A stretch of DNA of 64,000 bases from Datisca glomerata (Eukaryota; Streptophyta; Magnoliopsida; Cucurbitales; Datiscaceae), in contig QANY01006259.1 of NCBI GenBank assembly GCA_003255025.1, positions 248,001-312,000 of the forward strand, given 5' to 3'. Under the pieces are notes generated by a model. It did no database searches and had not been told where the DNA came from. It worked only from the letters and a program-made list of their open reading frames with translations. Made by a program: the position numbers and the translations under genes. Positions 50,250 through 61,210 of the stretch are shown here, piece by piece. Within the stretch, counting starts at the first letter, position 1. Each line of letters begins with the position of its first letter.

Positions 50250-50570
50250 GATGTGCATACCACTTTTCCATTCAGTTATAAGGTCTTCTCGCTCCACCCG
50301 CTTGGAGGACCAAGAAACTTCATCAAGTTTTACGGTTGAACATGTGCCTGAATCCCACAAAAAAAAGTATTTTACCTAACCTGAGAGATATGCTTTAAAA
50401 AATAAGAGGACTCGTAGAAAACCCTTAAAAACAATTAAACAAACATAAAACACACATGTACAACCTTATAAAAATTGTGTCGCTACGAGCTGCAACAACC
50501 TTCCCCTCATGCTCAAGATCGTAATAAGTTTTCCAATCCATACTTGCGACCTTAAAGCCACCCAAATCCT
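50250..50570 (-). pseudogene. Exon-like blocks E6 and E5, copy 7 (A type)
   Basis: E5 is open (ASMDWKTYYDLEHEGK) with a glycine-to-tryptophan change. E6 resembles copies 3 and 5. Confidence 0.5.
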
Positions 50571-50880
50571 TTTTTTTCCTTTTTTTCTTTTTCCTTTTCT
50601 TTTTTTCTCATTTTTTACTTTTTCTTTTTTTTTTGTTCTTTTTTCTTCTTTCCTCTTTTTTGCTTTCTTCTCTTTTTTCTTTTCTTTTTTCCTTTTCCTT
50701 TTTCTTTTTTTCTTTTTTCCTTTTTCCTTTTTTTCTTTTTCCTTCTCTTTTTTTTTTCATTTTTTTCTTTCTCTTTTCTCTGTGTTCTTTTTTTCTTCTT
50801 TTCTCTATTTCCATTTTTTCTTGTCCCTTTTCTTTTTTTCCTTTTTCTTTCTCTTTTTTCCTTTCTTTTGCCTTTCCTTC
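50567..50880. repeat. CTTTTT-type pyrimidine tract, copy 7 (A type, long)
   Basis: About 314 bases, matching the other long tracts. Confidence 0.95.
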
Positions 50881-51395
50881 ATCAATAAAGTTTTAGCTTC
50901 TATCAAAAAGCCACCCAAATCTGAAAATCGCAAAAACAATGTCATGGTTAACTTAGATTAGAGGTCCAAATGAAATAAAAACCCAATGGAAAAATATTTG
51001 AGCAATAATTGATCACCTTCTATCATCTCTAGTCTCGGAGTATATGAATCAGAGAAGAACTGAATCTGTCTTCATCCTAGATTCTGATATTCTCTGGCTG
51101 ATTTGATAAATAATATAAGAACAATAACTTCAATACATATATTACTCTGTACAGAGTCAGATATAACTTCAATTCATCCACAACAGACGTTCTATTTAAG
51201 CCAACATGCAAAACCAGTGTAGCAGTTGGTGAAAAAATCATATTAATTCATACAAACATGCAAAATTCGTCAACATCTCTAGCCAAACAAATATTCTCAT
51301 AAGGTGCAGTTTTAGGAAGATCAACATAGAACCCATCATTATAGCATTGAACAAACTCACAAGAAATATGAATTAATCCCAATGAGTTTAATCAA

Positions 51396-51439
51396 CCATA
51401 TAAACCCAGACTAACGTCCATATAAACCCAGACTAACGT
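51396..51439. repeat. 22-bp tandem duplication private to copy gamma
   Basis: CCATATAAACCCAGACTAAC plus two bases occurs twice head to tail; alpha and beta have it once. It marks an event after the large duplication. Confidence 0.9.
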
Positions 51440-52759
51440 CCATAAATATTTTCCCTGTTAATGTCGTTTTTGACTAAACACTTACTGAAATTCAAATTCC
51501 AAACTAAATTAGAGAAGTACATGACTTGGAAGAAAACACTGTTGTAGAAACGTAGGGGAAAATCAGAAGGTCTTTCCAAAGCAAAAAAAGAAAAGAAATG
51601 ACGAAAGTGAAACCGGATCTCAAGCAGAGGGTCAATGAACAAACACATTGAGTTTATTCAATATGTGATGACTTGACGTCATTATGAGCAAGCAAACATT
51701 CTGAATACGTGCTTGCTGCCACAAAGGAAAAGGAGTTTACATTACAATCACTTTTCTACCGGTCGAATTTTGAAAAATCTTATTGCAGAACTTGAAAAAC
51801 TTCAGATGAAAACACAAGCTAAAACAAAGTTAAAGAGATACAACTGCATCTTTTTTTAAGTTTCCACTTCTAGCCAGAATACTTGATAGTGATAGATACA
51901 TAAGATCTTATTATAAACTATGAATGTTTGAACATAATTGCACCATGTGTAGTTCTGGAAGGGCAAAAATGGAGTTCAAAAGTTTTTCCATCTATAAGCT
52001 TCATTTTAATATGTTATAGATAGATGGGATATAAGGGAGAAAATCAAAACGTATTTTGACATCAATAATTACTGAAGAACTGTAAACAGAAGCCGGTTCA
52101 AAAATTTCTAAAGAAGACAGAAAGAGAAAGAAAACTTTACAGATATGATAATGTGAAATACTCCAAAATGAGTTGAGCATTACAGAAACAAAACTTTACA
52201 GATAAGATACTGTGAAATTTGTCTTCATCTAATATTTTGAGATTCCCTAGCTGATTTGATTCATTTTTATTAGAACAATGACAATATCGTTCCTCTATGA
52301 AGTATGACAAAGAGTAAACGATAGGAGTTTTCATTTTCTTTTCTTGTTTTGGTGTGAAACTAGAGTTTTGTATCTAATAAAAATAAAGTAAAGCAGGGTC
52401 ATTTTGTGATACACAATGAACAGAATGGATTGCGTCTCTTAAAAAAATAGTTGAATTATTCATAACAATATCAGTCTTCTAAGACCAACATTTAGCAAAC
52501 ATATAGGTAGGTAACATACAAAAACAGTTAATTCCAATCACTTAATTTTAAAGGAATTGAAAGAAATAAATGGATGGCAAAATAAGGAAAGATATCGAAC
52601 ACCAGAAATAAGTTGAATATAGAGTATATACACCAGAATGAAATCGATTAAGTAAAGTCTATTGTGTAGTACACAATCTATGGAATGAATTACGATTTCT
52701 TAAAAGTAGTTGAATCATTTTAAACAGAATCAGTTTTCTAAAACTAACATATATAAAGG

Positions 52760-55200
52760 ATATAGGTAAATAACATAACGAAACACTTCATTCCAATCAC
52801 TTTATTTAAAAGGAATTGAAAGAAATAAATCAATGGCAAACTAAGGATAGATAAAAACACCATAAATAAGTTGACTATCGAGTACATACACCAGAAATGT
52901 TGATTTGAAAAACTCATTAAAATTCTTACATCACTCTATAAAAGGGTGGATACTTCAGTTCATGCACAACGGATATTCAATGTAAACAAAACTATTTAAA
53001 AACTGAGTTTTTCAATATGTGATAAGTTGACGTCATTATGCGCAAGCAAACCATCTGAATATGTGCTTGCTGCCGCAAATGAAAAGAAGTTATGATTAGA
53101 ATCACTTTTTCCACAGGTTGAACTTATCACAAAACTTGAAAACCTTTAGATGAAAGAACTACAGCTGCATCTTCTTTTATTTTTCACTTTAAGCTAGAAC
53201 TCATGATAGATACATTGGAAAGAACTACAGAAACAATCACAAACAAGATACAAATATTGCAAATCTCAATAATAAATAAATCAGACCAAAGTATTCCAAA
53301 ATGGTCAAAGAGATAATCACACCTGACATTGTTCCCATCAATTTGAAATGAATCAAGCTTCGATCCAAGCTTTAGAAACTTTTCTCTTCCCATTTCTAAA
53401 TCTATAATCCTAGAAAAGATTCATTCTTCCAAGACCTCTTATGCCTTTCAGCTTCAAGTTGCAAACCCAGCATCTAAAAAATAATCAATATTCAACGTTC
53501 ACCATGGTTTTTCTAAACCATTTTAGAGCTTTGAAAACCTGCTCAGAAAACAGCATCTCTGAATCAGATGAAGAAACCACCAAAACGGTAGACAACAAGA
53601 ATCTCTCTTTACTTTTGACAGAGTATATAAACAAATGAATTTTTTTTATCAAAAGTACTATTATAAAAACAATAGTTATAGGCATTAATGAATCATAAAT
53701 CAACTGCCAGCAACAATTTCAGAGCAAAAGTTAACTGAAAGAAATCTGAGGAATCTACCAGAATGCATCGTAGAAAATCAAGTAGAATAACGAAGATCAT
53801 GTTAGATTGGATACCGTAGAACTCCAACAGAGGGTCCACGTGATGAAATATGAGGGCCAAAAGTGAACCCACCAAAACAGTAAGAACAATTCCTCAAGAT
53901 ATAGTCTAATCCTCCGAAATTGAAGCCTAGAAATACAAAATCATCTCAAAGAAATAAAACAGTAACATTTTTCCCAAACCCAAAATTTTCTTCACTCCTA
54001 GCGTTTTAGTTCAAGATTCAAGATGGGAAAGCACAAAAGTCTTGGAGAAGTGAACCCACATTTACCAAATATATTATCACAAAAGCACTATCTCCAAAAG
54101 CCAACTAAGGAAACCCGATAACACCCACCAGGAACTAAACTGTCTCCAAGATTCAAAACCCAAAATCAAGCACGCACAATGCAGTAAAGGCGAGTTGTGA
54201 GTATTGCAGGACCAATACTACTTTTACATAAGAACAAAATTTTCTTTTACATTAATCCTACTTTATTTTCTCTTTAATTTTCCTGCAAATTTTGAGAAAC
54301 ATTTCATTCAATTTTGGGGGATTCAGCCACTTACCATCTAGCTCACTCACAAACGCCAAACTGACACCCTGCCCAGCTTTCTTGTTTCCCCCGTTTACGC
54401 GGAGCCTCTTTATTAAGTGACTCATGATTGCGTCCTAATCAACGCACCCTCTACGCCACCAATGACACCAACTACTCTCGGTATTAATTACTACTGACTA
54501 GCCTAGCTCACAACTCATTAGCAAAGTATTTTATTATAGAGTAAGTTCATCCTTTTATCATGTCATCAAGTCACAGTGGAGTGGTCACATTGCTTATCTT
54601 TTATTCATAAACCCTTACATGCAGCGTATCCAACTCGCCACAACTAAGCAAAAGATAAAAACGTAACAATATAATCTCGTGTTAACTTGCATAGATTTCA
54701 TTTTAAAAAATCATGAAGTTCATTACGAAGAAAAGCACATAAAATAATCCCAAAAAAAATCATAATAAACTGCATATTGATTGTAAAGCAAAACTTAAGA
54801 AGAATAGAGGTCTAGTTGATTATTCATTTAAGAGAAAATTTCATGGTTACAGATTCACCTGTTGAGTTTTTCAATATGTGATAACTTTTATTAGGGAGCT
54901 AACAATCTGAATACGTGCTTCCTGCCACAAAGCAACGCCCATAAAGTAAAAGAAGTTAATTACAATCACTTTTACGCAGGTTATATTTTGAAAAATCTCA
55001 AAACAAAACTTCAAAAGCTTTAGATGAAAACACAAGCTTAAACAAATAACCATAGTTAATGGATGAAATTAGTTTTCATCTGAGATTTTGAGATTTCCTA
55101 GCTGATTTGATTAATATTTATTAGAACAATCAGAATATCGGTCCTCTATGAAGCATGACAAAGAGTAAAAGATAGAAGTTTTCCTTTTCTTTTCTTGTTT
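52760..55200 (-). pseudogene. Diverged array unit, right flank, first
   Basis: Blocks E4 (52,995-53,150, partial), E3 (53,330-53,460), E2 (53,520-53,640), E1 (53,690-53,890), an upstream segment (53,990-54,540 with GACACCCTGCCCAGCTTTC) and a further E4 (54,850-55,030). E3 here keeps GREKFLKLGSKLDSFQIDGN followed by a CAG|GTGTGA donor. Differences from alpha, beta and gamma are scattered throughout, so it is older. Confidence 0.5.
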
Positions 55201-56204
55201 TGGTGGTAAACTAGAGTTTTGTATCTAATAAAAATAAAGTAAAGCCGGGTCATTGTGTAATACACAAACACAGTCAACATAATGGATTGACTTTTTAAAA
55301 ATAGTTGAAGTATTTAAAACAAAATCAGTTTTCTAAAACTAACATTTAGCAAACATATAGGTAGGAACATACAAAAACAGTTCATTTCAATCACTCTATT
55401 TAAAAGGAATTGAAAGAAATAAATGAATGAATAGCAAAATAAGGAAATATATAGAACACAAGAAATAAGTTGAACATAAAGTATTTACACCAAAATGAAA
55501 GCAATTAAGCGAAGTCTATTGTGTAATAGACAATCTTCGGAATAAATTACGGCTTCTTAAAAGTAGTTGAATCATTTAAAACGGAATCAGTTTTCTGAAA
55601 CTAACATATAGCAAGGATATAGGTAAATAACATAACGAAATAGCTTATTCCAATCACTTAATTTGAAAGGAATTGAAAGAAATAAATCAATGGCAAAATA
55701 AGGATAGGTAAAGAACAACATAAATAAGTTGAATATAGTGTACATACACCAGAAAAGTTGGTTGGGACAACGCATCAAAATTCTTACATTACTCTGTACA
55801 AGGGTGGATATATCTTCAGCTCATGCACAACAGTTGTTCTATTTAAACAAAACTAATTAAACTCAACTGTAATGAGCTAATAATCCAATATATCTTGCAC
55901 TTAAAGTATTAACCTTGAAACAAGTGCTAATGTTAATAAAAGATCACAGTATCAAAAAATGACGCCTTACCATCTTCAAATTCTAAATCTTGCAAAATCA
56001 CCTCTAGCTGGTTCAAATAGAAAAAAAAATTTTAAAAACTACATGATAAGGCAGAAATGACAACAGGCAACAAAAAAAATGTTTTAATCGCTAAAACAAA
56101 GCAACTGTAGTTAATGGATTAAAGAATAGACAACTATATCAAAATGTAAAAGGCTGTCATGGGAAGAATAAAATTATGCCAATCTATGCATGGAATCCTA
56201 AGTT

Positions 56205-56520
56205 GGAAGGATATGCATACTGCTTTTCCATTCAGTTATAAGGTCTTCTCGCTCCACCCGCAAGGAGGATCAAGAAACTTCTTCATTTTTACGGTTGAAG
56301 ATGTGCTTGAATCCCTCAAAAAAAAGTAATACCTAACCTTGAGAGATGCACTTCAAATAATAAGACATAAAAACCACAAAAATAATTAAAAAATATAAAA
56401 CAAACTTGTTCAACCTTATAAAAATTGTGTGGCTACAAGCTGCAACAACCTTCCCCTCATGCTCAAGATTGCCGTAATAAGTTTTCTCATCCATACTTGT
56501 CAACTAAAAGCCACCCAAAT
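56205..56520 (-). pseudogene. Exon-like blocks E6 and E5, copy 8
   Basis: E5 is fully open and full length: LTSMDEKTYYGNLEHEGK then VVAACSHTI, between a TTTTAG acceptor and an AAG|GTT donor-like end. E6 is close to copy 1. Confidence 0.5.
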
Positions 56521-56690
56521 CTTTTTTTCCTTTTTTTTCTTTTTCCTTTTCTTTTTTTCTTTTATTTTTTTGTTTTTCTGTTCTTTTTTTCTTCTTTCCT
56601 CCTTTTTCCTTTTTTCCTTTTTTGGTTTTTCTTTTTTCCTTTTTCTTTTCTTTTTTTCTTTTTTCCTTTCTTTTGCCTTTTTTCATCAAT
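56519..56690. repeat. CTTTTT-type pyrimidine tract, copy 8
   Basis: About 172 bases, beside E5 copy 8. Confidence 0.95.
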
Positions 56691-57535
56691 AAAGTTTTAG
56701 CTTCTATCAAAAAGCCACCCGAATCTGAAAATCACAAAAACAATGTCATGGTTAACTTAGAGGTCCAAATGAAATAGAAAATAAATGGAAAAATATTTGA
56801 GCAATAATTGATCACCTTCCTCCGTCTCTAGTTTCAGAGTATATGAATCAGAGAAGGACTGAATCTGTCTTCATCCGAGATTCTGATAATCTCTGGCTAA
56901 TTTGAAAAATAATATCAGAACAATGACAATAACGTTCCTCCATGATGCATGACGAATAGTAAACGATAGGAGTTTTTACTTTTCTTTTTCTTTTTAGCGT
57001 AAAACAAGGGTTTTGTATCTCATAGAAACAAAGTAACGCAGGGTCTATTCTGCAATACAAAATCTACGGAATGAATTACGACTTCTTAAAAATAGTTGAA
57101 TTATTTTAAAAATAATCAGTCTTATAAAACTGGCATATGGGTATGTATTATACTGAAATAGCTCATTCCAGTTACTTTATAAGAAAGAAGTAAATCAGTG
57201 GAAAAATAAGTAAAGATATAGAACACCAAAAATTAGTTGTAGAGTTCATACACTAGAAATGTTGATCGGGAAAACTCATCAAAATTCTTACATTACTCTG
57301 TACAGAGTCAGATAAAACTTCAATTCATGCACAACAAACGTTCTATTTAAACCAACATGCAAAACCAGAGCAGCCGATGGTGAAAACATCATTTTAATTC
57401 ATACGAACATGCAAAATTCGTCACCATCTCATAGCCAAACAAATATTTTCGTAAGGTGCAGTTTTAAGAAGACCAACATAGAACCTATCATTATAGCCTT
57501 GAACAATAAATCACAAGAAATAAGATAGTTTCATT

Positions 57536-57775
57536 CCAATGAGTTTAATCAACTATATAAACCCAGACTAACATCCATAAATATTTTCCCTATTGGTTTC
57601 TTTTTTGACTAAATATTTACCAAAATTCAAATTCCAAACTAAATTAAAAAGGTACGTGACTAGGAAGAAAACACTGTTGAAGAAACCTAGGGGAAAATCA
57701 AAATGTCTTTCAAAAGTAGAAAAAAAATGACGAAAGTGAAACCGGATCTCAAGCAGATGCTCAATGAATATACAC
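57536..57775. repeat. Array segment related to the 370-bp satellite
   Basis: CCAATGAGTTTAATCAACTA here is identical to part of the satellite near 24,438. The following ACATCCATAAATATTTT and a later CTTTCAAAA...CTCAAGCA stretch match the satellite in the same order, with a gap between. Equivalent segments lie near 35,830, 43,568, 51,380 and 40,525. It falls between blocks E5 and E4, an intron position in the unit. Confidence 0.55.
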
Positions 57776-59520
57776 ACCGAGTTTTTCAGTATGTATTATG
57801 AGCAAGCAAACTGTCTGAAAACGTGCTTGCTGCCACAAAGGAAAAACAGTTCAGATTAAAACACTTTTCCGCAGCTTGAATTTTGAAAAATCTTTTCACA
57901 GAGCTTAAAAACTTTAGATGAAAACACAAGCTAAAACAAAGTTAAAGAGATACAAGTGCATCTTCTTTTAAGTTTCCATCAGCTAGAAATCATGATAGAT
58001 ACATAAGATGTTGATTAAAAATCATGAATGTTTGAACATAATTACACCATGTGTAGTTTTGAAGATATACTCAGCAAATAATATTGTGCAATGTGTAGTT
58101 CTAAAAGGAAAAAAATGAATTTCAAAAGTTTCTCCACCTATATGCTTCTTTTTAAAATATTATAGATCGATGGGATATATGGGCGAAAATCAAAGCTTAT
58201 TTCGAGCATCAATAATGCCGAAGAACTGTAAACATAAGCCGGTTAAAAAAATTGTAAAGAAGAAAAAGAAAGAAAACATTATTGATAAGATAATGTAAAA
58301 TACTCCAAAATGAGTTAACCATTACAGAAACAATGACAAACAAGATACATATATTGCAATCTCAATGAATAGATAAATCAAACGAGAGTATTCCAAGAGG
58401 GTCAAAGAGATATTCACACCTGACATTCTTCCCGTCAATTTGAAATGAATCCAGCTTCGATCTAAGCTTTATAAACATTTCTCTTCCCATTTCTAAATCT
58501 ATAATCTTACAAAAGGTTCATTCTTCCGAGACCTCTTATGCCTTTTAGCTTCAAGTTGCAAACCCAACATACAAAAAATCAATATCCAACGTTCACAATG
58601 GTTTTTCTAAACCATTTTAGAGCTTTGACAATCTGCATCAGAAAACAGCATCTCTGAATCAGATGAAGAAACCACCAAAACGAGACAACGGGAATCTCTC
58701 TTTACTTTTGACAGAGTATGTAAACAAATGAGAAAAAATTTATCAAAAGTACTATTATAAAAACAATAGTTATAGGCATTAATGAATAATCATACATAAA
58801 CTGCCAGCAAGAATTTCAGTGCAGAAGTTAACTGACAAATCTGAGGAATCTACCAAAATATATTGCAGAAAATCAAATAAAATAACGGAGATCATGTTAG
58901 ATTGGATACGTAGATCTCCAACAGAGGGTCCACGTGGTGAAATATGAGCGCCAAAAGTAAACCCACCAAAACAGTAAGAACAATACCTCTAATTTTCTGA
59001 AAGAGACTCATTTCAACATATAGTCTAATCCTCCGAAATTGAAGCCTAGAAATACAAGATTCAAGATGGGAGCACTAAAATAACGACATTATAAAGAGCT
59101 AAAATAGAAAAGCACAAAAGTCTTGGAGAAGTGAATCCACATTTACCAAATACATTGTCAAAAAAGCACCATTTCCAAAAGCTAACGAAGCAAACCCATT
59201 AACACACACCAGGAACTAAACTGCCTCCAAGTTTCAAAACTCAAAATCAAGCAAGCCCAATGCACTAAAGGCGAGCTGTGACGAAATGTTTTATGGAAAT
59301 GTTTTATGAGTATTGCAGGACCAGTACTACTTCTTCACAAGCACAAAATTTTCTTTTACCTTCATCCTACTTTATTTTCTCTTTAATTTTCCTGTGAAAT
59401 TTGAGAACATCTCATTCAATTTTTGGGCATTTAGCCACTCGCGGTCTTGCTCAGTCATGCACGCCAACTGACACCCAGCCCAGCTTTCTTGTTTCGCGCA
59501 TTAAGCGGAACCCCTCTGTT

Positions 59521-60697
59521 AAAAGGGGGTAAGAAAATGCATTTTCAAGGCTTTTTTATGTAGAGAATAAAAGATATACTCGAAAATCCAAAATAAAGTC
59601 TACTAGGAGAAGCAAGTTCCCAAAATAAACCTTGCAAACTTAAAATACAAATTAATATATTCTGAAGAGCGCAAAACTAGCAGAAAAAAAACCCAGAAGA
59701 ATATGAAAGAACAAAACAGCCCAAAACTTCATAGAAATAGCACAAAACAAAATAATCCCTAAACTGTTTCTTTTTTGATAGCCATCCTAGCAGCATGAAC
59801 TCCTTTTCTTCATCTCCTCTAACCAAGTGGCATCAACCCAAGTAACATCAAATTTCCCTCATTCCATCCCTCCCATCCTCCCTCCTTGCTTATCCCACTC
59901 CGTACATTTTCTTTTTAACGAGATAGTAACATTTGTTATTAAAAAAATATGTGAAAAAGTTTTTCGTCCTTAAAGGACATTTTTGCCCAAGTGCGAGTCA
60001 TAAACGATAACAAATGGGTTGCCCAACCAGTTTGAAACTTTTGGGATACGACTTCAGTCAGAAGAAGTGGACAAAAAAGCCAATATAGACTAGAAATTTG
60101 TCCTAAGGATACCCAAGGCAGTCTTCTCTACCAAAATTGTTTCATAATTGATCAACCCATTAGTTATCGAGATTGACATATTGATCAGCAACAAGAGATT
60201 TGAACCATAGCAATACAAAATAATGTTAAAAAGGTAAACAAAAATAAAATTACATAGATACTCTCTTATTTAAAAAAAAAAAGTATATCACCGTCGTATC
60301 CTTTAAAAAGAACTAAGCATGGACTTGATATTGACAAATCGTTCAGCAGCAAAAGATTTTTCGGTGTGCATAAAAAATCTGCAAGCATAACAAATGCAAC
60401 AAGGGATCACAATAAAAGATTTTAGCCACAAGGGAAATCGTCCTTTGTAAAGATAATTTTCACTTTTTCTAAGGTCGTCTTTTTCAAATATGATTTGAAC
60501 GATTTTCATTTAGCTTGCCGCTCCAGAAGCCGTAGACGGTTTTCAAATTAGACTGACTTAACAACGGATGGGCAGGCCTAATAAATGAAGAAGCCTTCAT
60601 AGCATAAAATCACAAACTCATTGAATCAAAATCTTCTTTCTGCTAATTAACCAAAAACACCCACAGAGCCTTAACAATCAAGGAGTGGAATAACCTA
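59521..60697. other. Intergenic, no gene supported
   Basis: The array ends near 59,520. On the minus strand a short frame reading DVTWVDATWLEEMKKRSSCC ends in a stop at 59,787-59,789; it could be the last exon of an unknown gene but has a stop just upstream and no clear acceptor. A 64-68 codon minus frame at 60,303-60,509 has no recognisable features. Here the Cys-rich part of the LQY1-like gene would be expected, but it is absent. Confidence 0.45.
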
Positions 60698-61023
60698 CAT
60701 GCACCCGATTTGCTGCGGGGAAGCAATAAGTGTTCTCACGCTTAGCCTACAAGAGCAAGAAAAAGACTCCATTAAACATAATGACCATTAATTAGCTAAA
60801 GAACACCCACTTAAGTAAGCAAAATAGAGCAGAAACTAAAAATAGGGGAGAACCCTTACCGAATTAATAATTTGGGTTTCATAAAAAACCGGAATCCCAA
60901 TCCCAACAACTATAGTCACTACCCCAACTGATATCGCAGGAAATAAAATCCATTTATGTGGGCTTTAAGAGAGCAATTTAGAAATGGGGATTGGAGACGA
61001 GGAAGCGAGGGTGCTGCTGACAT
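60698..61023 (-). pseudogene. LQY1-like (DnaJ-type zinc-finger, plastid) gene, 5' fragment
   Basis: LQY1 is a thylakoid DnaJ-like zinc-finger protein linked to photosystem II repair. Here only its front remains. The start at 61,023 reads MSAAPSLPRLQSPFLNC, matching a plastid transit peptide start. A second frame then gives AISVGVVTIVVGIGIPVFYE, the family's membrane segment, ending in TQI, asparagine and serine at a GTAAGG donor (60,859). After a 113-base intron ending TTGTAG, exon 2 (60,746 downwards) reads AKRENT then CFP, and with one base restored would give the first CxxC-type start. Defects are a frame change between transit peptide and membrane segment with roughly 25 residues missing, a 1-base loss in exon 2, and no Cys-rich zinc-finger exons below. 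It is a truncated pseudogene. Family assignment is from memory of LQY1. Confidence 0.75.
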
Positions 61024-61210
61024 TTCTTAAATCCAATTTTTTGAGCTCCAAATACTGGTACGGGTTTGATTCGAGGAGCTTCAATCAGAGAGATCCAAGA
61101 TCTTGACATGCAGGATGGCGACGACGACGACGATGGCCGGCGATGAGGATGGAGAAGGCGAGGAAGCTTCAAGAGAGAGACGAAGAGACCGAGAGAGAGA
61201 AAGAGACGTT
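61024..61210 (-). promoter_or_regulatory. 5' leader of the LQY1-like fragment
   Basis: CT-rich on the minus strand (CTCTTTCTCTCTCTCGGTCT), followed by a CGTCGTCGTCGTC run, as in plant 5' leaders. An upstream frame from 61,172 is open and overlaps the start region in another frame. Confidence 0.4.

Larger units (their letters stand above)
49110..52760. repeat. Composite tandem unit, copy gamma, truncated
   Basis: It follows alpha and beta through E6 (50,250-50,360), E5 (50,475-50,570), the long tract and E4 (51,595-51,825). Near 52,190-52,210 it jumps from sequence equivalent to about 36,600 to sequence equivalent to about 37,850, losing E3, E2 and the segment after them (about 1.25 kb). It continues in register to about 52,760 and then diverges. 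Confidence 0.8.
55200..59520 (-). pseudogene. Most complete array unit, right flank, last copy
   Basis: On the minus strand, descending: upstream region (59,055-59,520), E1 (58,790-59,030, MSLFQKIRGIVLTVLVGLL), E2 (58,610-58,730, SDSEMLFSDADFQSSK), E3 (58,420-58,560, GSKLDSFQIDGKNVR), E4 (57,740-57,930), E5 (56,425-56,520, open) and E6 (56,205-56,315). This is the best model for the original gene order. Exon joins could not be closed into one frame: E1 lacks an obvious donor, and E3 has a stop between its two halves. I call it a pseudogene of unknown family; a functional but misread gene cannot be excluded. Confidence 0.45.

Noticed and set aside
27835..56520. Block E5 as part of a PsbP-domain protein
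   Set aside because: DGKTYY resembles a phrase found in some PsbP-like proteins, but the flanking blocks do not fit that fold, so the likeness is too short to use.
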